A stretch of DNA of 58,343 bases from Chloroflexota bacterium (GCA_016190485.1 JACPQN010000024.1:1-58343); one strand, 5' to 3'. Shown: positions 18,590-27,473, numbered from the stretch's first letter. Made by a program: numbers and translations. The notes: generated by a model not told the origin, from the letters alone.

Positions 18590-20073
18590 CATCACCCGGG
18601 CTCCTCGCGAAGCAGGTGGCGCTGATGGCAGCCGGGATGCTGATGCTGGACGCAGCGCTGTATCTCCTTTCTGGCTGGGTGGTCAGCGGTGGTCTGGGCT
18701 TCCCTCTGGACGACTCCTGGATCCACCAGACGCTGGCCCGGAGCCTGGCGGCCTCCGGCCAGCTCGCGGTCAACCCCGGCGAACCGGTGGCGGCGTCTAC
18801 ATCGCTGCTCTGGACCCTCCTCCTCGCGGTGGGCTATCTCCTGGGTCTCGCACCCTTGCTGTGGGCTTATCTCCTAGGCTTGGCCTCGCTCGTCTTGCTA
18901 GCCTGGGAGACGCTGCGGCTGGGCCGAGCGCTGCTGCCCCAGGCGTCTCCAACACCCTGGCTTGCGGGCCTGCTGGTGCTCTTGGAGTGGCACCTGGTGT
19001 GGGCAGCCTTCTCAGGGATGGAGACCCTCCTCTTTGCGGCGCTGACGGTGGGCGCGCTGCGGGAATACGCGCAGCGTGGCCTCGACCGGCCCTGGTGGCT
19101 GGGGGTCTGGCTCGGTCTGGCCACCCTGACCCGTCCGGAAGGGCTGGCGCTGGGGCTGCTGGTGGCCGGCTGGGAGCTGGTGGTGAAGCGAGGGCGGCGT
19201 TGGGCCTCACTGGCGCCAGTGGGCCTTGCCCTGGGCGCGGTGCTGTTGCCGGGCGCACTGGCGAACCTAGCGTTGAGTGGGGGGCCGCTGCCTGCCACCT
19301 TTTTGGCCAAGCACGCCGCCTACGGCGTGGAGCGGGATCTCCTCTCCTGGGCCGGGTACCTGGGCGGGGCGCTGCTCACCCTGGCCCGGGGACCACTCCT
19401 CCTGGCTTACCCTGGCGTGGCCTACGGCCTGGCCCGGCGGTTCCCCGGCCTGGCCCCGGCCTGGCCGCTGCCGCTCCTCTGGGGGGTGGTGCTGCTGTTG
19501 CTCTACATGGTGTGGTTGCCGGCGCTGTACCATCACGGTCGGTATCTCTTTGCCGTCATTCCGCTGGTGGGCCTCTACGGATTGGAGGGCGCACGCCTGC
19601 TCCTGGAGCGGCTGCCCTTCCGGTTGCTGCCCAGGGCGACCCTCGTCATCGCCGGAGCCCTCCTCCTGGTCTCGTGGGTCCGGGGTGCGCAGGTCTACGG
19701 GCAGAACGTGCGCACCATCGCCCAGCAGCAGGTGCAGGCCGCGCTCTGGCTGCAGTCGCATACGCCGTCCAATGCGGTGGTGGCCACCCACGACATTGGG
19801 GCGGTCAGCTACTTCTCTGGACGGCGGCTGGTAGACATCGCAGGGCTGGCCAGTCCGGAGCTGGTCACCGCGCCCCGGGACGTGAAGCGCATCCTGGTGG
19901 TGCTGGAAGCGAAGGAGGTGACGCATGTGGCCCTCTTGCCCGGATGGTTGCCACAGCTCTACGAGCGGCTACGGAACACTCCGGGGGCTGAGGTGGCCTG
20001 GCGGGCGCCTCCTGAGGATGAAACAAATGGAGGCATTGGTACGTTTGAGGTGTTGCGGTTCATGCGTAACTAG
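18586..20073 (+). CDS. Polytopic membrane glycosyltransferase-like protein
   Basis: LDDSWIHQTLARSLAASGQLAVNPGEPVAASTSLLWTLLL; many TM helices. Confidence 0.65.
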   Translation: MTSPGLLAKQVALMAAGMLMLDAALYLLSGWVVSGGLGFPLDDSWIHQTLARSLAASGQLAVNPGEPVAASTSLLWTLLLAVGYLLGLAPLLWAYLLGLASLVLLAWETLRLGRALLPQASPTPWLAGLLVLLEWHLVWAAFSGMETLLFAALTVGALREYAQRGLDRPWWLGVWLGLATLTRPEGLALGLLVAGWELVVKRGRRWASLAPVGLALGAVLLPGALANLALSGGPLPATFLAKHAAYGVERDLLSWAGYLGGALLTLARGPLLLAYPGVAYGLARRFPGLAPAWPLPLLWGVVLLLLYMVWLPALYHHGRYLFAVIPLVGLYGLEGARLLLERLPFRLLPRATLVIAGALLLVSWVRGAQVYGQNVRTIAQQQVQAALWLQSHTPSNAVVATHDIGAVSYFSGRRLVDIAGLASPELVTAPRDVKRILVVLEAKEVTHVALLPGWLPQLYERLRNTPGAEVAWRAPPEDETNGGIGTFEVLRFMRN

Positions 20074-20092
20074 GCGGAGTGATGAAGATCAC

Positions 20093-20120
20093 TTGACACG
20101 CGCCTGAGCCGGGTTACAAT
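20093..20120 (+). promoter_or_regulatory. Sigma70-type promoter of flp pilin genes
   Basis: TTGACA (20093-20098), 16-nt spacer, TACAAT (20115-20120), about 115 nt before first pilin. Confidence 0.75.
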
Positions 20121-20238
20121 GGGCGCGAGAGATGGAGTGACGTTGTGGGCACGCGTTTCTGTTTATCCAGCGAGTTGATCCTCGGATTGCCTGCACGCTT
20201 CTCCCGTCTCTACATGGACGGAAAGGAGGCAATGAGGC

Positions 20239-20388
20239 GTGCAGAAGTGGCTAGTGCGTGAGGAAGGTCAAGGCCTGGTCGAGTACGGCTTGATTATCTT
20301 CCTCGTGGCCATCGTGGTCATCGCGATTCTGGTCCTGTTAGGGCCGCAGATCGGCAGCATCTTCAGCGGCATTACGTCGTCCATCTAA
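20239..20388 (+). CDS. Flp/Fap pilin (49 aa; absent from ORF track)
   Basis: VQKWLVREEGQGLVEYGLIIFLVAIVVIAILVLLGPQIGSIFSGITSSI; G-xxxxEY type Flp processing region; SD aaaggagg. Confidence 0.88.
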   Translation: MQKWLVREEGQGLVEYGLIIFLVAIVVIAILVLLGPQIGSIFSGITSSI

Positions 20389-20407
20389 AGGTGCTGGCGA
20401 GACCCAG

Positions 20408-20451
20408 AAAGCACGGCAAGGAGCTGATTCGTCGGCTCCTTGCTGTGCTTT
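20408..20451 (+). terminator. Terminator/attenuator-like hairpin between tandem pilins
   Basis: aaagcacggcaaggagc / gctccttgctgtgcttt 17-bp stem with one G-U, 10-nt loop. Confidence 0.65.
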
Positions 20452-20508
20452 CATTAGCAGTTGGCGGATGTAGCTGTGAAGAGCAGGCGACAGAAAGGTT
20501 GACGATCC

Positions 20509-20703
20509 TTGAGCAGGTCAAGACTGTTCCCCGGAGGGGCGACCTACGACCGGCTGGTCAACGAGTGGCGCTGCGCTTCGGGTCAGGGGATGATCGAGTA
20601 CGGGCTCCTGATCTTTCTCGCCAGCGTGATCGTTATTGCTATCCTGATCATACTAGGGCCACAGACGGGGAGCATTTTCAGCACAGTGTCCAATACTATC
20701 TAG
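20509..20703 (+). CDS. Second Flp/Fap pilin
   Basis: ASGQGMIEYGLLIFLASVIVIAILIILGPQTGSIFSTVSNTI; exact start uncertain (TTG at 20509). Confidence 0.8.
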   Translation: MSRSRLFPGGATYDRLVNEWRCASGQGMIEYGLLIFLASVIVIAILIILGPQTGSIFSTVSNTI

Positions 20704-20747
20704 TACCTACTATCATAAATCAGCGTCACAAAGCCTAGCCCAATCCC

Positions 20748-20830
20748 GCTCACCCTTCGACAAGCTCAGGGTGAGCCGCTCATGGTTCCCTTCGGCGGGC
20801 GCAGGGTAAACTAGGCTCGCCACGAGCGGC
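20748..20830. repeat. REP-like palindromic composite element
   Basis: gctcacccttcgacaagctcagggtgagc palindrome plus catggttcccttcggcgggcgcagggtaaactaggctcgccacgagcgg; inverted copy at 23593..23680. Confidence 0.75.
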
Positions 20831-20906
20831 TGATTATAACGCTCTTTTCCGAAAGTAGGTGCTAGTGTGGTGTCTTCGAAGTTCGTTGACAAAGCCTGGC
20901 CGGACT

Positions 20907-21032
20907 GTCGTTGCGAGCCCGACGAAGGAGGGCGTGGCAATCTGGGGGTGGGAAGCCGGCCATGCCCCCACCCCGGATTGCGGAGCTTGTCCTGAGCCTG
21001 CCGAAGGGTCGCCTCTGGCTTCTCGCAATGAC
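20907..21032. repeat. Hairpin-forming MITE-like element with embedded REP core
   Basis: gtcgttgcgag ... ctcgcaatgac termini; nested ggcaatctgggggtggg / cccaccccggattgc; contains gcttgtcctgagcctgccgaagg. Confidence 0.6.
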
Positions 21033-21224
21033 ATTCGGGGCGTTCTTCGGGGACACCACACTAGGCATGGGGATCGTGTAAGGGTCCCCTCTCCGTTGGC
21101 GTCACTGAGGGTCGTGTGAAGGGATCGCCGCCCCACCCTTCGCTTGACCCCTTGGGTCACCACTTGTAGAATGAGGCTGGGTTGACGTAACCTTCTGCGA
21201 CCACCAGTAGAGGAGCGGCTCCAC

Positions 21225-22043
21225 ATGGGACGCAAGCGTGGCGGCACAATGCTCATGGCCTTCGGCGTAGTGCTCGCGCTCCTCGCCGGGGGCATCGTGT
21301 TTTTTATCGCCTCTACCGCCACTGCGCCGGCCGCACCCATCCCGACCAAAGAGGTGGTGGTAGCCCGGGCCGACATCTCAGAGCGGACTATCATCACCGA
21401 GACCCAGGTTCAAGTGGTCAAGATGCCCGAAGAGGTCATCCCTCCGGGGGCAGTCTTGAAGCTGGAAGAGGTGGTGGGCAAGTTCGCCAAGGAGAAGATT
21501 CGGGCCCGCACGCCCGTCCTGGGTAATCACCTGGCCACCACGGGCAAGCCGGGAGAGGTCCCGCCTACCACGCAGCCCGCGCCCGCGGCCGCGGCCGGGC
21601 CGGGCATCGGCGGCGCCAAACCGGCGCCTGCCAAGCTGGTGGACGCCGCGTTCACCCTAGACCGGGGCCGGGTGATGGTGGCCGTGGACTACCCAGAAGC
21701 CGCCAAGCTGGTCAGCGCCGGCATCCTGCGGCCGGGCGACAAGGTGGACATCTATGTCAAGACGGCGGGGGTGGCCGGCGACCAGATCGCTCTCATCTTC
21801 TCCAATATGGAGATCAAAGCCATCGGTGACCTCAGCCAGACGGAAGAGGCCAAAGCCGCCAGCAGCACCCTGATCTTTGTGGTCACGCCCCAGGAGGCGG
21901 TGGTGCTGAAGTTCCTGGAGAACCTCAACCCCTTCTTCCTGCTGCGGGCGGCGGGGGATGAGCAGGTACTGCGGACTGACTTGGTCACCATGGACTACAT
22001 CGTCGCTCGCTTCGGCTTGCAGCGGCCCGTGGGTGGGCGCTAG
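21225..22043 (+). CDS. cpaB: Flp pilus assembly protein CpaB/RcpC (SAF domain)
   Basis: TM helix then SAF-like VVVARADISERTIITETQVQVVKMPEEVIPPGAV; Tad context. Confidence 0.85.
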   Translation: MGRKRGGTMLMAFGVVLALLAGGIVFFIASTATAPAAPIPTKEVVVARADISERTIITETQVQVVKMPEEVIPPGAVLKLEEVVGKFAKEKIRARTPVLGNHLATTGKPGEVPPTTQPAPAAAAGPGIGGAKPAPAKLVDAAFTLDRGRVMVAVDYPEAAKLVSAGILRPGDKVDIYVKTAGVAGDQIALIFSNMEIKAIGDLSQTEEAKAASSTLIFVVTPQEAVVLKFLENLNPFFLLRAAGDEQVLRTDLVTMDYIVARFGLQRPVGGR

Positions 22044-22100
22044 CCCCGCTTCGATGCTCAACGCGGCCGTGGCCGCGTGTTATGCCGGAAGGAGGAAGCC

Positions 22101-23576
22101 ATGTCCCTGCTGAGACGGTTGGAAGGGCGAGGAGCTGCGCCCAGCGGACGCCCGGGCGAGGAGGGCGCTGAAGCGCCCGAGGCCCCACCGGAGCGGCCGG
22201 CCGCGCCACCGCCCCCACCCGCGTCACCGCCCCCACCCGAACGCCGCGGCCTTATGGCCACGCCGGCCGTAGCCACGGCCGAGGTGGGGGCGCCGCGCGG
22301 CTCCAAGGCCTGGATCCGGGAGCTGAAGGGCCGCGTTCAGGGCCGCCTCATCAAAGAGCTGGACCCCAAGCTGGATGTAAACGATAAAGATAAGGTGCGC
22401 CAGGTGGTCCAGCAGCTCTTCGACAAGATCATGGAGGAGGAGAACACGCTCCTTCCGCGCGCGGAGCGGATCAACCTGTTCGATGCGTTGCTGGCGGAGA
22501 TCATCGGCTTCGGCCCCATTCAGCCCCTGCTGGATGACGAGAGCGTCTCCGAGGTGATGGTCAACGGACCCAACCGGGTCTTCTGCGAGCGCAAGGGCAA
22601 GCTGGAGTTGACGGACATCAAGTTCGATGACGAGGCCCACGCGCGCCGGATCATTGAGCGCATTGTGTCTCCCCTGGGCCGGCGCTGCGATGAGAGCTCG
22701 CCCCTGGTGGACGCCCGCCTTCCCGACGGCTCCCGCGTCAACGCGATCATCCCCCCTCTGGCCCTGGATGGCGCCACCATCACCATCCGGAAGTTCTCCA
22801 AAAAGCCCCTCTCGGTGGACGATCTGATCCGCTTTGGCAGCCTCACCCCGGAGCTGGCGGAGTTTCTGCAGGCCTGCGTGGTCGCCCGGTTCAACATCGT
22901 GGTGTCCGGCGGCACCGGCTCCGGTAAGACGACGCTGCTCAACGTCCTTTCCTCCTTTATCCCGGAGGACGAACGCATCATCACCATAGAAGACGCCGCG
23001 GAGCTCCAGCTCCAGCAGATCCACTGGGTCCGCCTGGAGAGCCGCAAGGCCAACATCGAGGGCAAGGGAGCCGTTACCATCCGGGACCTGGTGATGAACA
23101 CCCTCCGGATGCGCCCCGACCGCATCGTCGTGGGCGAGTGCCGCGGCGGTGAAGCGCTGGACATGATCCAGGCTATGAACACCGGCCACGACGGTTCCCT
23201 GACCACGCTGCATGCCAACACCCCCAAGGACGCCCTTGGCCGTCTGGAGGTGCTGGTGCTCATGGCGGGCATGGACCTGCCGGTGCGGGCTATCCGGCAA
23301 CAGGTCGCCTCCGCCCTGCAGCTCATCGTGCAACAGGAGCGTCTGCGAGACGGCAGCCGGCGTGTCACCTACGTGACAGAGGTGCAGGGCATGGAGGGCG
23401 ACACCGTGGTCCTGCAGGACATCTTCCTCTATGAGCAGACGGGCATCGACTCCAATGGGAAGATCATCGGTCACGTGCGGCCCACCGGCCTGCGCCCGAA
23501 GTATATGCAAAAGATCACCGACGCCGGCATCCAGCTCCCGGCCAACATCTTCGGCGGTCAGCCAAGCCGCGGCTAG
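22101..23576 (+). CDS. cpaF: CpaF/TadA-type secretion ATPase
   Basis: GFGPIQPLLDDESVSEVMVNGPNRVFCERKGKLELTD; Walker A GGTGSGKTT; MRPDRIVVGECRGGEALDMIQAMNTGHDGSLTTLHAN. Confidence 0.95.
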   Translation: MSLLRRLEGRGAAPSGRPGEEGAEAPEAPPERPAAPPPPPASPPPPERRGLMATPAVATAEVGAPRGSKAWIRELKGRVQGRLIKELDPKLDVNDKDKVRQVVQQLFDKIMEEENTLLPRAERINLFDALLAEIIGFGPIQPLLDDESVSEVMVNGPNRVFCERKGKLELTDIKFDDEAHARRIIERIVSPLGRRCDESSPLVDARLPDGSRVNAIIPPLALDGATITIRKFSKKPLSVDDLIRFGSLTPELAEFLQACVVARFNIVVSGGTGSGKTTLLNVLSSFIPEDERIITIEDAAELQLQQIHWVRLESRKANIEGKGAVTIRDLVMNTLRMRPDRIVVGECRGGEALDMIQAMNTGHDGSLTTLHANTPKDALGRLEVLVLMAGMDLPVRAIRQQVASALQLIVQQERLRDGSRRVTYVTEVQGMEGDTVVLQDIFLYEQTGIDSNGKIIGHVRPTGLRPKYMQKITDAGIQLPANIFGGQPSRG

Positions 23577-23592
23577 CGGACGCTGGTAAAGA

Positions 23593-23680
23593 ACCGCTCA
23601 TGGTGAGCCTAGTTTACCCTGAGCCCGCCGAAGGGAACCATGAGCCGCTGGTCCTTCGACAGGCTCAGGACGAGCGGAAC
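23593..23680. repeat. REP-like composite element, inverted copy of 20748..20830
   Basis: ccgctcatggtgagcctagtttaccctgagcccgccgaagggaaccatgagccgctggtccttcgacaggctcaggacgagcgg. Confidence 0.75.
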
Positions 23681-23749
23681 TACATGTTTCTACAGCCTGC
23701 TCGGAGGCGTTTGCCGCGGGTACCGCGCTGACCCACAGGGAGCACGCCC

Positions 23750-24748
23750 ATGGTTATCCCAATCCTCCTGGGGCTGGCCGTTGTGGTGGGGATCATCCTG
23801 CTCTTTGTGGGGATCATGCAGACCCTGGAGCAGTCCTCGGAGTTTGAGCAGCGGCTGGACACCGTCATGGGCCGCCAGCGCCCGGCGGACACCAAGGCCC
23901 TGGAGGCGGGTGGCCAGGGCGGCGCTACCACCGGGCAAGCGGTGGCCGCCGCGGTGGAAAAGGCCCTGATCAAGCGGGGCTACGGCACCAATGTCCAGGA
24001 GAGCCTCTCCCGAGCAGACCTGAAGTTCACCGTCGGCGAGTACATGGTGCTGCGCTTCGTGACGGCGCTCCTGGGCGCAGGGCTGGGCTACATCGCCGGT
24101 CTCACCAATTCCCTCATTCAGGGTGTGCCTCTTCCCTTTGCCGTGGCGGGGCTGTTCATCGGCTACATGGCGCCCCGCTACTGGGTGGGCAACCGGGCTT
24201 CGGGGCGCCTCGCCGCCTTTAACTCCCAGCTCCCCGAAACCGTCAACCTCCTGTCCAACGCCCTGCGCTCCGGCAACAGCATCGCCCAGGCCATGGCCCT
24301 GGCCTCCCGGGAGGCGCCCTATCCCACCAACGGGGAGTTCGCCCGGGTGGTGGCGGAGATGAGCCTGGGCGTTCCCCCGGAGCAGGCGCTGAGTAACCTG
24401 ATGCGTCGCGTCCCCAGCGGAGACCTGGACCTGATGATCACCGCGGTGAACGTGTCCGCCGAGGTGGGCGGCAACCTTGCCGAGGTGCTGGAGAAGATCG
24501 GCGAGACCATACGGCAGCGCATCCGCCTCAAGGGCGACATAGAAACGCTCACCGCCCAGCAGCAGGGCGCCGGCTACATCGTCAGCATCCTGCCCCTGCT
24601 CATTGGCATCGTCCTCTTTCTGCTGAACGGCAAATACATGAAGCCCATGTTCAGTGGCTTTCCCTACCTGTGCTTGCCCATCTGCGCCGGGCTGATGATC
24701 TTCATCGGCTTCTTGGCCATGAAAAAGATCACCGACATTAAAGTCTAG
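23750..24748 (+). CDS. tadB: TadB-like type II secretion F domain protein
   Basis: RFVTALLGAGLGYI..., LPETVNLLSNALRSGNSIAQAM, GGNLAEVLEKIGETIRQR. Confidence 0.9.
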   Translation: MVIPILLGLAVVVGIILLFVGIMQTLEQSSEFEQRLDTVMGRQRPADTKALEAGGQGGATTGQAVAAAVEKALIKRGYGTNVQESLSRADLKFTVGEYMVLRFVTALLGAGLGYIAGLTNSLIQGVPLPFAVAGLFIGYMAPRYWVGNRASGRLAAFNSQLPETVNLLSNALRSGNSIAQAMALASREAPYPTNGEFARVVAEMSLGVPPEQALSNLMRRVPSGDLDLMITAVNVSAEVGGNLAEVLEKIGETIRQRIRLKGDIETLTAQQQGAGYIVSILPLLIGIVLFLLNGKYMKPMFSGFPYLCLPICAGLMIFIGFLAMKKITDIKV

Positions 24749-24781
24749 CCCGGGGCGCTGGCGCACCCGCGGAGGTGAATT

Positions 24782-25717
24782 ATGGCACTCCTACCCTTTG
24801 TTGCAGGACTCATGATGACGGCGGGCATCATCCTCCTCTTCCGCGCACTCTCCATGCCGGAGGAGGAGGACACGCTGCAGACCCGGCTCAACCAGTACGG
24901 CGCTCGCCCGCCGAGCCTGGAGGAGATCGAGCTCCAGAAACCCTTCTCGGAGCGCATGCTGAAGCCCATCGTGCTGAAGCTGTCTGCCTCACTGGCAGCC
25001 CGCACACCCCAGAAGACCCTGGAAGACATCCGGATCAACTTGGACGGCGCCGGAAACCCCAACAATCTGACGGTGGCCGACTTTCTGGGCATCAAGGGGT
25101 TTGCCGGGCTGGCCCTGGGTGGCGTGGGGTTCCTGCTCCTCAGCGGCTCGGACCAGTCCGTCCTGGTGAAGGCCCTGGCCCCCCTTGGCCTGGCCTTCTT
25201 CGGCCAGAACCTGCCCAACATGTGGCTCAGCGGCAAGATCACCGCCCGCCAGAAGGAGCTCACCCTCTCCCTGCCCGATGCCCTGGACCTGCTGACCATC
25301 AGCGTGGAGGCGGGCATGGGCTTCGAGCAGGCCCTGCAGAAGGTGGCGGAGAAGTGGGACAACGCCCTGACCAGGGAGTTCGCCAGGGTGCTCCGGGAAC
25401 AGCGGATGGGCATGTCTCGCCGGGAGGCGCTGCGGGGCCTGGGCGCCCGCGCGGCGGTGCCGGAGGTGGTGGCTTTTACCTCGGCCATCATTCAGGCGGA
25501 CCAGCTCGGCGTCAGCATCAGCCGCATCCTGCAGCTCCAGTCGGAGCAGATGCGCATCAAGCGCCGGCAGAAGGCGGAAAAGCTCGCCCACGAAGCGCCC
25601 CTCAAGATGACCTTCCCCATGGTGCTGTTCATGATGCCCGCGCTGTGGATCGTGATCCTGGGCCCCATGTGGCCTAACATGGCCATCATGATGGGTGGTG
25701 GCGGCGGGGGAGGGTAG
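24782..25717 (+). CDS. tadC: TadC-like type II secretion F domain protein
   Basis: LPDALDLLTISVEAGMGFEQALQKVAEKW; QADQLGVSISRILQLQSEQMR; RRQKAEKLAHEAPLKMTFPMVLFMMPAL. Confidence 0.9.
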   Translation: MALLPFVAGLMMTAGIILLFRALSMPEEEDTLQTRLNQYGARPPSLEEIELQKPFSERMLKPIVLKLSASLAARTPQKTLEDIRINLDGAGNPNNLTVADFLGIKGFAGLALGGVGFLLLSGSDQSVLVKALAPLGLAFFGQNLPNMWLSGKITARQKELTLSLPDALDLLTISVEAGMGFEQALQKVAEKWDNALTREFARVLREQRMGMSRREALRGLGARAAVPEVVAFTSAIIQADQLGVSISRILQLQSEQMRIKRRQKAEKLAHEAPLKMTFPMVLFMMPALWIVILGPMWPNMAIMMGGGGGGG

Positions 25718-26096
25718 GCGGCCCACGTCGCCTGACGCGGTCCTCAAGGTACGCAACCTCCGGACCCAGCAGTGGCTGACGGAGGACCTCTGGGTGGCAG
25801 CCAGCTTCTGGGCCAAGCTGGTGGGTCTCCTGGGGCAGAGCGGCCTGGCGCCAAGCGCAGGGCTCTACATCGCGCCCTGCCAGTCCATCCACAGCTTCTT
25901 CATGCGCTTCCCCTTCGACGCGGTCTTCGTGGACGGCGGGTGGCGGGTGCTGCACCTCACGGAGGCCATGCCTCCGTTCCGCATCAGCCCCTACATATGG
26001 CGAGCCAAGGGCGTGCTGGAGCTGCCGGTCGGCGCCATCCACTCCAGCGGCACCCAGAAGGGCGACACGCTGGAGCTAGTGCGAGAGCAGGGCTAG
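25695..26096 (+). CDS. DUF192 family protein
   Basis: FWAKLVGLLGQSGL...PCQSIHSFFMRFPFDAVFVD...AKGVLELPVGAI. Confidence 0.85.
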   Translation: MVAAGEGRRPTSPDAVLKVRNLRTQQWLTEDLWVAASFWAKLVGLLGQSGLAPSAGLYIAPCQSIHSFFMRFPFDAVFVDGGWRVLHLTEAMPPFRISPYIWRAKGVLELPVGAIHSSGTQKGDTLELVREQG

Positions 26097-26110
26097 CGCT
26101 GCCCTGAGCC

Positions 26111-26809
26111 ATGGTCCTTCACGCGGGTTCCTGGAAGGACCGTCTCCTCGGCTTCTTCTTTCCTCGCCGCTGCCTCGGATGCGGCCGGGAAGGACGCTAC
26201 CTCTGCGCCGGATGCCTGGCTGCCAGTCCTGTGGTCGCGCCGCCCTGGTGTCCCCGCTGCGGGCTGCACCTCCCCGCGGGCCAGGAATGCCGGAGCTGCC
26301 AGCGGTTCCCCCTGCGCGTAGCAAGCGTCCTCTCGGCGTATGCCTACCGGTCGCCGGTGCGTGAGGCCATCATCCAGCTTAAGTACCACGGTGTGCGGAC
26401 CATAGGCCTGGAGTTGGCCGAACTGCTGGCGCGTTGCCTGGAGGAGCATTCTGCGCCGGTGGACCTGCTGGTGCCGGTGCCAATGCACCCGGCGCGCCGG
26501 CGGGAGCGCGGCTACAACCAGGCAGAGGTGTTGGGGGAGGCGCTGAGCCGGCTCCTGGGGTTGCCCCTGGCCTCCGGCGCATTGCAGCGGGTGCGCCCCA
26601 CACCCGCCCAAGCGCGACTCACCAGGGAAGAACGGTGGCAGAACCTGGCGGGCGCCTTCGCGGCCGGGCCTACCTCCGTGGCCGATAGGCGGGTGCTGCT
26701 GGTGGACGATGTGTGCACCACCGGGGCCACCTTGAGCGCCTGCGCCGACGCGTTGGAGACCGCAGGCGCCACCAGTGTCTGGGGGCTGACGGTGGCGCGG
26801 GAGGAGTAG
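26111..26809 (+). CDS. comF: ComF family protein / amidophosphoribosyltransferase-like
   Basis: CLGCG...CAGC, CPRCG...C; RRRERGYNQAEVLGEALSR; VLLVDDVCTTGATLSACADAL PRPP motif. Confidence 0.93.
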   Translation: MVLHAGSWKDRLLGFFFPRRCLGCGREGRYLCAGCLAASPVVAPPWCPRCGLHLPAGQECRSCQRFPLRVASVLSAYAYRSPVREAIIQLKYHGVRTIGLELAELLARCLEEHSAPVDLLVPVPMHPARRRERGYNQAEVLGEALSRLLGLPLASGALQRVRPTPAQARLTREERWQNLAGAFAAGPTSVADRRVLLVDDVCTTGATLSACADALETAGATSVWGLTVAREE

Positions 26810-26850
26810 CTGAGGGCGCGGTGGATGCTGCGCCGCCGCGCCCCCTCATC

Positions 26851-26879
26851 TTGAAATGTCTACCCCGCTCCACTAGAAT
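26851..26879 (+). promoter_or_regulatory. Sigma70-type promoter of hpf
   Basis: TTGAAA (26851-26856), 17-nt spacer, TAGAAT (26874-26879). Confidence 0.6.
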
Positions 26880-26912
26880 GACGAATACGATAGAGCAGAA
26901 CAAGGGGAACCC

Positions 26913-27473
26913 GTGGAGCTTACGATCAAAGGCCGAAACACCGAGATCACAGACGATGTCAAGCAGTATGTGCAGAAGAAGCTGGAACGGGTGGGGCGGC
27001 ACCTCCCCTTCCGAGACGTGGAGACGGTGGTGGAGCTGTTCCAGAAGCAGAGCAAGCGCCAGGACCAGCGCTCCGTGGTAGAAATCACCATGACGGCCAA
27101 TGGGGCCGTGCTGCGCTGCGAAGAGAAGGCCGCCGACTTCCCCGCCGCCATCGACACTGCGGCCGATAGCCTGGACCGCCAGATCGAGCGTTTCAAGGGC
27201 CGGCTCTACGACCGCCACCGCGCCGGCGCCGCGGAGCGGGCGGGCGTGGGTCGGGGCATGCTGGGCCCCGCCGCCGCGGCCGAGACCGTCTCTGCTGTGA
27301 TCCGCCGCAAGCGCTTTCTGGTGGAAGCCATGGACGAGGAGGAGGCCGTGGAGCGTATGGAGCTGGTGGGACATGACTTCTTTGTCTTCCTCAACGCCGG
27401 CACCGGCCGGCTGGGGATCGTCTACCGCAGAAAGGACGCCGGGTACGGCTTGCTGGACCCGCACCTTCCGTGA
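26913..27473 (+). CDS. hpf: Ribosome hibernation promoting factor (long form)
   Basis: VELTIKGRNTEITDDVKQYVQKKLERVGRH; C-terminal VIRRKRFLVEAMDEEEAVERMELVGHDFFVFLNAGTG. Confidence 0.93.
   Translation: MELTIKGRNTEITDDVKQYVQKKLERVGRHLPFRDVETVVELFQKQSKRQDQRSVVEITMTANGAVLRCEEKAADFPAAIDTAADSLDRQIERFKGRLYDRHRAGAAERAGVGRGMLGPAAAAETVSAVIRRKRFLVEAMDEEEAVERMELVGHDFFVFLNAGTGRLGIVYRRKDAGYGLLDPHLP

Noticed and set aside
20391-20738. 115-aa ORF between/over the pilins
   Set aside because: Overlaps the second Flp pilin in another frame; covers the inter-pilin hairpin.
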